In this document: positions 43,738-51,453 of the stretch, one piece after another
How the letters are laid out: every line of letters starts with the position of its first letter
How positions within the stretch are numbered: the first letter of the stretch is position 1
Source of the DNA: Thermobacillus sp. ZCTH02-B1
Lineage (GTDB): Bacteria > Bacillota > Bacilli > Paenibacillales > Paenibacillaceae
DNA: 64,000 bases
Reading direction: 5' to 3'
Assembly (NCBI RefSeq): GCF_002159085.1
Contig: NZ_LZRU01000009.1
Location: 1 to 64,000, forward strand
Made by a program: the position numbers and the translations under genes
Notes under the pieces: generated by a model
Database searches by the model: none
What the model was told of the DNA's origin: nothing
Seen by the model: the letters and a program-made list of their open reading frames with translations, nothing else

Positions 43738-44218
43738 CGATCGGAAGAGGCATATTCGGCTGCTCCTGCGATGCGTCGAGGTGTCGATCCGGGCGCGAGC
43801 ATCCGGCAACCGCCCGTTCGGCGCGCTGCTCGCCGACGCGCATGGACGCGTGCTGCTCGAGCAGGGCAACGTCGAGGTGACCGAACGGATGTGCACGGGC
43901 CACGCGGAGGCCGTGCTGGCGGCGGAAGCGTCGCGGCGGTATCCGAAGGCGCGGCTTCGGGAATGCACGCTGTATTCGACCGCGGAGCCGTGCGCGATGT
44001 GCGCCGGCGCGATTTATTGGTCCGGCATCGGGCGGGTCGTGTACGGGATCAGCGAGCGGCGGCTCGCCGAACTGACGGGCGGCGACGAGCGCAATCCGAC
44101 GCTCGATCTGCCGTGCCGGACCGTCTTCGCGGCCGGCCGGCGGCCGATCGAGGTGCTCGGCCCGTTCCCGGAGGTCGAGGCGGAGACGGTCGCCGTCCAT
44201 GCGGGGTACTGGTCATGA
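43724..44218 (+). CDS. CDA-fold deaminase, guanine deaminase-like
   Basis: A 164-residue zinc deaminase. The HAE motif ([10 protein letters not shown], with catalytic Glu) and PCAMC ([14 protein letters not shown]) are intact, and RPFGALLAD is the substrate-side strand. Among the small deaminases it is nearest to GuaD-type guanine deaminase, which would feed xanthine to the dehydrogenase encoded directly upstream. tRNA adenosine deaminase (TadA) is less likely given the context and the C-terminal extension. The stop overlaps the next ATG. Confidence 0.82.
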   Translation: MERADDRKRHIRLLLRCVEVSIRARASGNRPFGALLADAHGRVLLEQGNVEVTERMCTGHAEAVLAAEASRRYPKARLRECTLYSTAEPCAMCAGAIYWSGIGRVVYGISERRLAELTGGDERNPTLDLPCRTVFAAGRRPIEVLGPFPEVEAETVAVHAGYWS

Positions 44219-45207
44219 CGCGGCGGCTTACGATGGCGGAGATCAACGCGCTGGACCGGGACGCCTTCGTCGCGCTGTTCGGCGGCGTCTTCGAGCATTC
44301 GCCCTGGGTGGCGGAGGCGGCCTGGCGTTCGCGGCCGTTCGCGTCGGCGGAAGCGCTCCTCGAAGCGATGCTGCGGGCGGTGCGGGAGGCTCCGGAGGGG
44401 CTGCGGACGGCGCTGATCCGGGCGCATCCGGATCTCGGCGCCCGGATCGCGATGACGGAAGCGTCGGCGGCGGAGCAGCGGTCGGCCGGCCTCGACCGGC
44501 TGACCGCGGCGGAATACGGGGAACTCGCCGCCCTGAACCGGGCTTACCGGGAGACGTTCGGTTTTCCTTTCATTCTCGCGGTGCGCGGCAAGACGAAGCG
44601 GGAGGTGCTGGCCGCGCTGCGGGAGAGGATCGGGCGGAGCGCGGACGAGGAGCGGCGCGAGGCGCTGCGGCAGATCGGGCGGATCGCCGCGTTCCGCCTC
44701 GCCGAACTGGTCGAAGGAGCGGCCGGGGGCATCGATCCGTCCGCCGCGGGTGAAGCCGGTTCGGGCGCCGGAGACGACGGCCGTCCGTCCCGCGCCGCCG
44801 CGGCGGATGCCGAAACGGCCGCCTCCGGGCCCGCGGACGAGCCGGTCGGAGGGGGTTCCGGCCGGCTGACGACCCATGTGCTCGACGTCACGCGCGGTCG
44901 TCCGGCCGCCGGCATGCGGGTCGAACTGTACCGGCTGGATGCCGTCACCGGATCGCGCCTCAAGCTGCGGGAGGTGCGGACGAACGCGGACGGCCGGACG
45001 GACGGACCGATCCTCGCGGGCCGGGATTTTGAGGCGGGCGCCTACGAGCTCGTCTTCCACGCGGGCGAATATTTCCGCGCGGCGGGCGCGGACATCGGCT
45101 TTCTGGACGAGGTGCCGGTGCGGTTCCGGATCGCCGATCCGGACGCCCATTGCCACGTGCCGCTGCTCGCCGCGCCGGGAGGCTACAGCACGTACCGGGG
45201 AAGTTAG
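44215..45207 (+). CDS. OHCU decarboxylase / 5-hydroxyisourate hydrolase fusion
   Basis: A 330-residue bifunctional enzyme. Residues ~1-165 are OHCU decarboxylase ([36 protein letters not shown] with its catalytic His, [16 protein letters not shown]). A ~50-residue Ala/Gly/Asp linker follows. Residues ~220-330 are the transthyretin-like HIU hydrolase ([14 protein letters not shown] with the active His, and the C-terminal YRGS signature). Together they convert 5-hydroxyisourate to (S)-allantoin. In B. subtilis the decarboxylase is fused to uricase instead; the arrangement here is that of plant allantoin synthase. No uricase domain is present. Confidence 0.92.
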   Translation: MTRRLTMAEINALDRDAFVALFGGVFEHSPWVAEAAWRSRPFASAEALLEAMLRAVREAPEGLRTALIRAHPDLGARIAMTEASAAEQRSAGLDRLTAAEYGELAALNRAYRETFGFPFILAVRGKTKREVLAALRERIGRSADEERREALRQIGRIAAFRLAELVEGAAGGIDPSAAGEAGSGAGDDGRPSRAAAADAETAASGPADEPVGGGSGRLTTHVLDVTRGRPAAGMRVELYRLDAVTGSRLKLREVRTNADGRTDGPILAGRDFEAGAYELVFHAGEYFRAAGADIGFLDEVPVRFRIADPDAHCHVPLLAAPGGYSTYRGS

Positions 45208-45243
45208 GCAAGGAGGTTGCGCGGCAGTGGGGAGGCGGGAAGC

Positions 45244-46617
45244 GTGAAGCGGTTCGATCTCATCGTGCGCGGCGGCACGGTCGTGCTGCCGGACGCCGTC
45301 GCGCGGCTCGACATCGGCATCCGGGACGGGAAGATCGCGGAGCTTGAGGCCGAGCTCGATCCGGCGGACGCGGACGGGTCGGTGGACGTGTCGGGGTGCC
45401 ACGTGCTGCCCGGGATGATCGACGCCCATGTCCATCTGAACGAGCCGGGCAACGGCCACTGGGAAGGGTTCGAGACCGGCTCGGCCGCACTGGCGGCCGG
45501 CGGCTGCACGACGTACATCGACATGCCGCTGAACGGCGTTCCTCCGGCGGTCACCGCGATGGCGCTGCGACGGAAGGCGGAGCTCGCCGCCGGCAGGTCC
45601 GCCGTTGATTACGCGTTCTGGGGCGGGCTCATGCCGGGCCGTCTGCACGAACTCAAGGACCTGATGGCCGCGGGCGCCGTCGCGTTCAAGGCGTTCATGT
45701 CGGAGCCGGGTGGCGCGGGAGAGGAGCGGTTCCGGGCCTCCGATGACTGCACGCTGTACGAAGGCATGGCGCGCATCGCGGAGCTGGGCGGACTCCTGGC
45801 CGTGCACGCCGAGAATGACGCGATCACGTCGGGGCTTGCGGCGAAATTCCGGGCCGAAGGCCGCGTGTCGGCGCGGGATTACGCCGCGTCGCGGCCGCCG
45901 GAGGCGGAGCTCGAGGCGGTGCATCGCGCGCTGTTCTTCGCCGAGCGCACCGGCTGCCGGGTGCATTTCGTCCACATCAGCACGGCGGAGGCGCTGCGCA
46001 TGATCGACGCGGCGAAGCGGCGCGGCGTCGACGCGTCGGCGGAGACCTGTCCGCATTATCTGCTGCTGACCCTGGACGATCTGGAGCGGATCGGTCCGGT
46101 CGCGAAATGCGCGCCCCCCCTGCGGGACGAGGCGGAACGGGAGCGGATGTGGCGGATGTTGGCGGACGGATTCATCGATTTCATTTCCTCCGACCACTCG
46201 CCCTGTCCCGCCGATTGGAAAACGGTCGGTCCGGACGGCTCGTTCTTCGACGTCTGGGGCGGCATCGCCGCGGCGCAAAGCAGCCTGGAGCTCATGACGG
46301 GCGAAGGCCTGCGGCGCGGCCTGACGCTGCCCGCGATCGCGAAGCTGCTCGCCGACGGGCCGGCGCGGCGATTCGGCCTCTCGCGGAAGGGCCGGATCGC
46401 GCCGGGCTTCGATGCGGACCTCGCCGTCGTCGACCTGAACCGGAGCTACGTGCTGGAGCGGGACCATCTGCTGCAGAGCCACAAGCACAGTCCATACGTG
46501 GGATGGACGATCCGCTGCAAGGTGATGAAGACGTTCGTGCGGGGCCGGCTCGTCTATGACGAAGCGCTCGGGATCGCGGAGCCCGGGCGCGGCGCATGGC
46601 TCGTCCGGTCCGCCTGA
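45244..46617 (+). CDS. allB: Allantoinase
   Basis: A 457-residue cyclic amidohydrolase (AllB/PucH) that opens allantoin to allantoate. Metal ligands: DAHVHLNEPG (HxH), the carboxylated Lys in AVAFKAFMSEPG, HFVHIST and SSDHSPCP. A GTG at 45244 with GGGGAGG upstream is the start. The GCTTYIDMPLN stretch and the length distinguish it from dihydropyrimidinase and dihydroorotase. It lies between the HIU hydrolase fusion and allantoate amidohydrolase, in pathway order. Confidence 0.92.
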   Translation: MKRFDLIVRGGTVVLPDAVARLDIGIRDGKIAELEAELDPADADGSVDVSGCHVLPGMIDAHVHLNEPGNGHWEGFETGSAALAAGGCTTYIDMPLNGVPPAVTAMALRRKAELAAGRSAVDYAFWGGLMPGRLHELKDLMAAGAVAFKAFMSEPGGAGEERFRASDDCTLYEGMARIAELGGLLAVHAENDAITSGLAAKFRAEGRVSARDYAASRPPEAELEAVHRALFFAERTGCRVHFVHISTAEALRMIDAAKRRGVDASAETCPHYLLLTLDDLERIGPVAKCAPPLRDEAERERMWRMLADGFIDFISSDHSPCPADWKTVGPDGSFFDVWGGIAAAQSSLELMTGEGLRRGLTLPAIAKLLADGPARRFGLSRKGRIAPGFDADLAVVDLNRSYVLERDHLLQSHKHSPYVGWTIRCKVMKTFVRGRLVYDEALGIAEPGRGAWLVRSA

Positions 46618-46667
46618 GGCGCCGGGTCGTGCGGCGCGAATCCGGGATTGGAAAGGAGGGCGTCATC

Positions 46668-47939
46668 ATGCTGAAACTGGATCTGGAGGCGGAATTCGCG
46701 GAATCGGTCACCGGTCTGCTGGATGAGCTGGCGATGTGCGGCGCGGAACGGAACGGCGGCGTGACGCGGCTCCTGTACACGCCTTCCTGGCTGGAGGCGC
46801 AGCGGCTGCTGGAGCGGCGGATGACGGAGTGCGGACTCACGGCGCGCTATGATTGCGTCGGCAATCTGTTCGGGAGGCTCGCGGGACGCGGATCCGAATC
46901 CGGCGTCGTGCTGACCGGTTCGCACATCGACACAGTCCGCAGCGGCGGGAAATACGACGGCGCTTACGGCATCGCCGCCTCGCTGACCGCCGTGAAGTTC
47001 CTGCACGAGAAATTCGGGCCGCCGCTCCGTCCGATCGAGGTCGTCTCGTTCTGCGAAGAGGAGGGAAGCCGGTTTCCGCTCGCCTACTGGGGATCGGGCA
47101 ACGTCAGCGGCACGTTCAGCCCGGAGCTGGCGGACGGCCTCGTCGACGCGCAGGGAGTCACGATGCGCGAGGCGATGGAAGCGGCCGGATTCGGCGGAAC
47201 GGGTCCGTCGGGAGAACCGCTCAGCGCGAAGCGTACCGATCTCGCCGCGTTCGTGGAGGTGCACATCGAGCAGGGCATGACGCTCGAGCGGTTCGGCGAG
47301 CGGATCGGCATCGTCGAGACGATCGCCGGCCAGCGCCGCTACGTCGTGACGGTTCTCGGCGAGGCGAACCACGCGGGCACGACGCCGATGGCGCTCCGGC
47401 GCGACGCGATGGCGGGCGCGGCGGAGATGATCGCGTTCCTCGAGCGCGCGGCGCAGAAGGCGGGCGATCCGCTCGTCGCCACGGTCGGCAGCATCGAATG
47501 CGTGCCGAACGTGCCGAACGTGATCGCCGGCTCGGCGGAGTTCACGCTGGACATCCGGCACATGTCCGAGACGCTGCTGACCGGCTTCTGCGACACCGTG
47601 CTCGGCACGTTCCGGACGATCGCGGAGCGAAGAGGCCTGAAGATCCGGGTCCGCTCCGTGCTGCACACGCGCCCGGCGCCGATGGATCCCGTACTGACGG
47701 GCCGGCTGGAGCGGATCTGCTCGTCCCGCGGCATTCCGTACCGGCGCATGATGAGCGGTGCCGGCCACGACGCGCAGATGTTCCGCTCCGTCTGCCCGAC
47801 GGCCATGCTGTTCGTGCCCAGCCGGGGCGGCATCAGCCATTCGCCCGATGAGTACACGCCGCCGGAGGATCTTGCCCTCGGCACGGCCGTATTGGCGGAG
47901 CTGCTGTACGAGCTTGCCTACGGGGAGAAATGCCCATGA
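46668..47939 (+). CDS. allC: Allantoate amidohydrolase
   Basis: A 423-residue M20-type amidohydrolase (AllC/PucF) that releases ammonia and CO2 from allantoate to give ureidoglycine. Metal and catalytic motifs: GSHIDTVRSGGKYDGAYG, FCEEEGSRFP and HIEQGMTLE, then a C-terminal GAGHDAQMF. The ATG at 46668 follows GAAAGGAGGG. Related beta-ureidopropionase and hydantoinase readings are less likely given the neighbours. It overlaps the aminotransferase start. Confidence 0.9.
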   Translation: MLKLDLEAEFAESVTGLLDELAMCGAERNGGVTRLLYTPSWLEAQRLLERRMTECGLTARYDCVGNLFGRLAGRGSESGVVLTGSHIDTVRSGGKYDGAYGIAASLTAVKFLHEKFGPPLRPIEVVSFCEEEGSRFPLAYWGSGNVSGTFSPELADGLVDAQGVTMREAMEAAGFGGTGPSGEPLSAKRTDLAAFVEVHIEQGMTLERFGERIGIVETIAGQRRYVVTVLGEANHAGTTPMALRRDAMAGAAEMIAFLERAAQKAGDPLVATVGSIECVPNVPNVIAGSAEFTLDIRHMSETLLTGFCDTVLGTFRTIAERRGLKIRVRSVLHTRPAPMDPVLTGRLERICSSRGIPYRRMMSGAGHDAQMFRSVCPTAMLFVPSRGGISHSPDEYTPPEDLALGTAVLAELLYELAYGEKCP

Positions 47940-49189
47940 TGACGCAACCGATCTGGCCGCCGCCGCCGCGGACGATCATGACGCCGGGTCCGGTGGAGGC
48001 GGACCCACGCGTGCTGCGCGCGATGTCGTATCCGATGCTCGGCCAGTTCGATCCGGCGTTCACGGCGCTCATGAACGAGACGATGGCGCTGCTCCGCCGG
48101 CTGTTCCGCACGTCGAACCGCCAGGCCTATCCGGTGGACGGCACCTCGCGGGCAGGTCTGGAAGCGGTGCTGGCCGGCGTCGTCGAGCCGGGCGACCGCG
48201 TGCTCGTGCCGATCTGCGGGCGGTTCGGCCATCTGCTGCACGAGATCGCGGAGCGCTACGGCGCGGACGTCCGAGTGATCGAGCGGGAATGGGGCACGGT
48301 GTTCGATCCGGAGGACATCATCCGCGCGATCCGTCAATACCGGCCCAAGGTCGTCGCCCTCGTACACGGCGAGACGTCGACCGGCCGGCTGCAGCCGCTG
48401 GACGGCATCGGCGCCGCCTGCCGGGAATACGACGCGCTGCTCGTCGTCGACGCCGTCGCGACGATCGGCGGCGTGCCGGTCAACACCGACGAGTGGCTGC
48501 TGGACGCCGTCGTGGGCGGCACGCAGAAATGCCTGTCCGTGCCGAGCGGCATGGCGCCGCTCACCTACAACGGGCGCGTCGAGCGGATCCTCGCCGCGCG
48601 CAGGCGGATCGAGCGGGGCATCCGGCCGCCGGGCGGCGGCGATTCGGAGAGACCGTTCATCCGCAGCAATTATCTTGATCTCTGCCAGCTGCAGGATTAC
48701 TGGGGTCCGGAGCGGCTCAACCACCACACCGAGATGACCGCGATGCTCTACGGTCTGCGCGAAGGGGTCCGCATCGCGCTCGAGGAGGGGCTGGAGGAGC
48801 GGTTCCGGCGGCACCGGCTGCACGAGCGGGCGCTTGTCAGAGGCCTCGAGGCGATGGGGCTGACGCTGTTCGGCGACCCGGCCTGCAAGCTGCCGGTCGT
48901 CACCTGCGTGAACATTCCGGAAGGCGTGGACGGCGAATCGGTGCGCGCCATGCTGCTCGAGCGGTTCGGCATCGAGATCGCGGGTTCGTTCGGGCCGCTC
49001 AGGGGCCGCATCTGGCGCATCGGCACGATGGGTTATTCCTGCCATATGCGCAACGTGCTGCTCACGCTCGGAGGGCTCGAGGCCGTGCTCCTGCGCCACG
49101 GGATGCGCGTTCCGGCCGGCGAGGCGCTGCAGGCGGCCATGGAGGTGTACGAGGAGGAGCAGGCGGCGCAGGCCGCGCGGCAGGCTTGA
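47936..49189 (+). CDS. pucG: Ureidoglycine-glyoxylate aminotransferase (PucG)
   Basis: A 417-residue PLP class V aminotransferase. The PLP lysine is in VGGTQKCLSVPSG (~residue 200), VDAVATIGGVPV supplies the Asp that binds the pyridine ring, and TPGPVEADPRVLRAM is the family opening. PucG moves the amino group of ureidoglycine to glyoxylate, giving oxalurate and glycine. The ATG at 47936 has GGGGAG nine bases before it and overlaps the allC stop. It is the last gene of the catabolic block. Confidence 0.9.
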   Translation: MMTQPIWPPPPRTIMTPGPVEADPRVLRAMSYPMLGQFDPAFTALMNETMALLRRLFRTSNRQAYPVDGTSRAGLEAVLAGVVEPGDRVLVPICGRFGHLLHEIAERYGADVRVIEREWGTVFDPEDIIRAIRQYRPKVVALVHGETSTGRLQPLDGIGAACREYDALLVVDAVATIGGVPVNTDEWLLDAVVGGTQKCLSVPSGMAPLTYNGRVERILAARRRIERGIRPPGGGDSERPFIRSNYLDLCQLQDYWGPERLNHHTEMTAMLYGLREGVRIALEEGLEERFRRHRLHERALVRGLEAMGLTLFGDPACKLPVVTCVNIPEGVDGESVRAMLLERFGIEIAGSFGPLRGRIWRIGTMGYSCHMRNVLLTLGGLEAVLLRHGMRVPAGEALQAAMEVYEEEQAAQAARQA

Positions 49190-49291
49190 GGCGGGCGGCC
49201 TTCTCCCGGGTTCCGGCATCCCGTCGGACGGACTTCCCGTGCAGTTTTCTTCGGCATGTGGTATGCTGGGGAGAACCGGGGAGGAGATGCC

Positions 49292-49687
49292 GTGAACCGC
49301 GATTTTGTCCGGCTGAGCGGACTGGAAGGGGAACTGAAGGTCTCGCAGAAGAAGCAGGAGTACGGCCTGACCGTCTCGACGCGGGAAATCGTTTTTCACA
49401 AACCGCACGTCAATTATGTGATCCGCTATGACGACATCGTCAGCATCGTGCCGTTCCGTCCCGACGGAAGGCGGACCAGCCTGTCGGTCCGCCGCAAGTC
49501 GGACGGCGCGGTCGAGTATGCGACGTCCCGGGCGGATGCGGACCCGTACCGGCTGTATGCGAGCCGCGTCACCGTGCACAGCCGCAGCGGGACGAGCGTG
49601 TTGGGGGCGATGCAGTTCGTGCTGCCGATTCCGCCGAAGCTGATGGCGGTGATCGCCGAGTTCAGCGGCCTGAACCGGATTCCGTGA
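49292..49687 (+). CDS. Conserved-looking small protein of unknown function
   Basis: A 131-residue soluble protein I do not recognise. A GTG at 49292 follows GGGGAGGAG (49278-49286). Alternating strands (GLTVSTREIVFHKPHVNYVI, then DDIVSIVPF and SLSVRRKSDGAVEYAT) and a C-terminal helix resemble a bacterial PH-like fold, but this is only an impression. It has no signal peptide or membrane segment. It sits between the puc block and coaW without clear association to either. Confidence 0.6.
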   Translation: MNRDFVRLSGLEGELKVSQKKQEYGLTVSTREIVFHKPHVNYVIRYDDIVSIVPFRPDGRRTSLSVRRKSDGAVEYATSRADADPYRLYASRVTVHSRSGTSVLGAMQFVLPIPPKLMAVIAEFSGLNRIP

Positions 49688-49733
49688 AGGCGGCCGTTCG
49701 GCGCCTCCGGACATTTGCCGATGCCGACAAAAC

Positions 49734-49761
49734 TTGACACCCGTTCCGTCCGTGCTATAAT
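49734..49761 (+). promoter_or_regulatory. Near-consensus promoter of coaW
   Basis: TTGACA (49734-49739), spacer 16, TATAAT (49756-49761): both hexamers are exact consensus. Confidence 0.85.
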
Positions 49762-49774
49762 TCAACGCGATACA

Positions 49775-49816
49775 CGCCGCGGCCGGCCTCCCGTCGGGGA
49801 GAGGCCGGCTGCGGCG
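49775..49816 (+). other. Strong 5'-UTR hairpin of coaW
   Basis: Bases 49775-49790 pair with 49801-49816 (16 pairs, one G-T) around a ten-base loop, beginning about seven bases after the predicted transcription start. There is no T-tract, so it is an RNA-stability or translation-control structure rather than a terminator. Confidence 0.65.
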
Positions 49817-49852
49817 CATGCAGCCTGGATGAAGAGGGGTCTCGGCGCGGCA

Positions 49853-50761
49853 ATGGATGCGACACAACCGACGGAATTTCCGCTCGCGGCGTTCGGAACG
49901 GAGGCCGGGCTGCCCCGGCGCGACGCGGCTGGAATCGACGCCGGCGGCACGCTGGTCAAGATCGCGTACATCAAGGACGGCGTCGCGCGGCTGCGCAAGT
50001 TCCGGTCGGACCGGCTGGAGGAGGCGGCGGCATGGATCGGGACGGAATTGCCGGAGGCGCCGCTTTGCCTGACGGGCGGCAAGGGCGCAAAGCTGGCGGC
50101 GTTGATCGGCCGAAACACGAAGATGATGCCCGAGTTCGAGGCGACCTGCAGCGGCGTCCGCCTGCTGCTGCCGCCGGAGATCGCCGGGCGCGCCTTTCTG
50201 CTCGCGAACGTCGGCACGGGCACTTCCGTCCACGTCATCGACGGCGGACGCCAAATCCGCGTCGGCGGAACCGGGCTCGGCGGAGGCACGATCGTCGGGC
50301 TTTCCAGGCTGCTGACCGGCATCGACGACTACGACGCGATCGTTGCGGCGGCGTCGGCGGGCGACCGCGGCGTCGCCGATCTGAAGGTGCGCCATATCTA
50401 TGAAGGAATGGAACCGCCGATCGACGGGGAGCTGACGGCGAGCAATTTCGGGCGTGTGCCGCCCGGCGCCGCGATCGGCGACGGACGGAACGGCACCGTC
50501 GCGCGCGAGGACGCGCTCGCTTCCGTGATCGGCATGGTCGGGGAAGCGGTGGCGACCTTGTGCGTCAGCGCCGCCGCCGCGCACGGCCTGAAGACGATCG
50601 TCTACATCGGATCGTCGTTCAACGGCAACGCACCGCTGCGCCGGGCGATCGAATCCTACACTTGCTTCCGCGGCGGGGAACCGCATTTCGTGGAGAACGG
50701 CGAGTTCAGCGGCGCGCTGGGCGCGCTGCTCCGGCTCGGCCGCCGGGCGGCGCGGGTTTGA
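49853..50761 (+). CDS. coaW: Type II pantothenate kinase
   Basis: A ~302-residue kinase of the eukaryote-like type II family found in staphylococci and some Bacillales; it phosphorylates pantothenate, the first step of CoA synthesis. Motifs: GIDAGGTLVKIAY (phosphate loop), LTGGKGAKLAAL, ANVGTGTSVHVIDGG and GGTGLGGGTIVGL, then IVYIGSSFNGN. Two starts are possible: ATG at 49829, or at 49853, which has a GAGGGG rather far upstream. Confidence 0.88.
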   Translation: MDATQPTEFPLAAFGTEAGLPRRDAAGIDAGGTLVKIAYIKDGVARLRKFRSDRLEEAAAWIGTELPEAPLCLTGGKGAKLAALIGRNTKMMPEFEATCSGVRLLLPPEIAGRAFLLANVGTGTSVHVIDGGRQIRVGGTGLGGGTIVGLSRLLTGIDDYDAIVAAASAGDRGVADLKVRHIYEGMEPPIDGELTASNFGRVPPGAAIGDGRNGTVAREDALASVIGMVGEAVATLCVSAAAAHGLKTIVYIGSSFNGNAPLRRAIESYTCFRGGEPHFVENGEFSGALGALLRLGRRAARV

Positions 50762-50787
50762 CCGGCATGCGGGCATGGGAGGAGCGG

Positions 50788-51330
50788 ATGTTGCCCGTGC
50801 CATTTTTTATCGGAATCGTCCCGCCGGACGATGTGAAACGGCGGATCGAAGCGTTTCGGAATCGCTGGGAGAGCAACCGCCTCCGGGAAGTGGTCGAACC
50901 GCACATTACGGTGAAGGCCCAGAGCGGACTGACCGGGGATTTGGCATGGCTGGACAAGGTTCGGAACGTCTGCTCTTCCTTTCGGAGTTTCCGCGTGTCG
51001 CTGGGAGAACCGGCCACGTATGGCACCTCGGTGGCGTATCTGTCGGTCCGGTCCGCGGAAATATGCGAGCTGCACCGATCGCTGATGGAGGCCGTGTCTC
51101 CGCCGCCGGAGCTTCTCAAGATTTATTACGAGCTGGATCGTTACCATCCCCATCTGACATTGGGCCAGACCCACTGGGGCATGAGCGAATCCGAGATCGT
51201 GGAGATGGCGGCGGAGGCGCGGCGCGCGCTCGCGCCCTATCCGTCTTTCGACGTCGCCTTCGTCCGGGTGTACAAGGAAATCGGGCCCGACAGATATGCG
51301 CCGTTTGAAGATATACGGCTTGCACGGTAA
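50788..51330 (+). CDS. 2H phosphoesterase (2'-5' RNA ligase-like)
   Basis: A 180-residue member of the 2H family, with the two HxT/S-type motifs HITVK (~residue 44) and HLTLG (~residue 128) at the expected spacing. It resembles YjcG-type proteins of Bacillales. The ATG at 50788 follows GGGAGGAG. Composition is a little less GC-rich than its neighbours. The RNA or nucleotide substrate is unknown. It probably shares the coaW transcript, and its stop codon lies in the terminator stem. Confidence 0.85.
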   Translation: MLPVPFFIGIVPPDDVKRRIEAFRNRWESNRLREVVEPHITVKAQSGLTGDLAWLDKVRNVCSSFRSFRVSLGEPATYGTSVAYLSVRSAEICELHRSLMEAVSPPPELLKIYYELDRYHPHLTLGQTHWGMSESEIVEMAAEARRALAPYPSFDVAFVRVYKEIGPDRYAPFEDIRLAR

Positions 51331-51358
51331 CCGCCTTGCCGAAGGCGGTTATTCTTGT
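51329..51358 (+). terminator. Intrinsic terminator of the coaW unit
   Basis: AACCGCCTT (51329-51337), loop GCCG, AAGGCGGTT (51342-51350), then ATTCTTGT. The stem includes the last two bases of the upstream TAA. Confidence 0.85.
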
Positions 51359-51453
51359 CGCGGGGACATCGTGGCGATCCATCCGCGGCATGTCGCGATA
51401 TGATGGAAACGTGACGGTTCGCGGGCATGTTTTTGATCATGGAGGAAAGCGGG

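Noticed and set aside
43724..44218. tRNA adenosine deaminase TadA
   Set aside because: The deaminase motifs would allow it, but the gene sits inside the xanthine dehydrogenase operon with overlaps on both sides, and the C-terminal extension fits the guanine deaminase-like group better.
44014..46488. 824-codon minus-strand frame opposite the deaminase, fusion and allantoinase genes
   Set aside because: It crosses three real genes on the other strand and shows only low-complexity Arg/Gly/Asp sequence.
47918..50803. 961-codon minus-strand frame opposite pucG and coaW
   Set aside because: Shadow frame with no domain. It also crosses the coaW promoter and hairpin.
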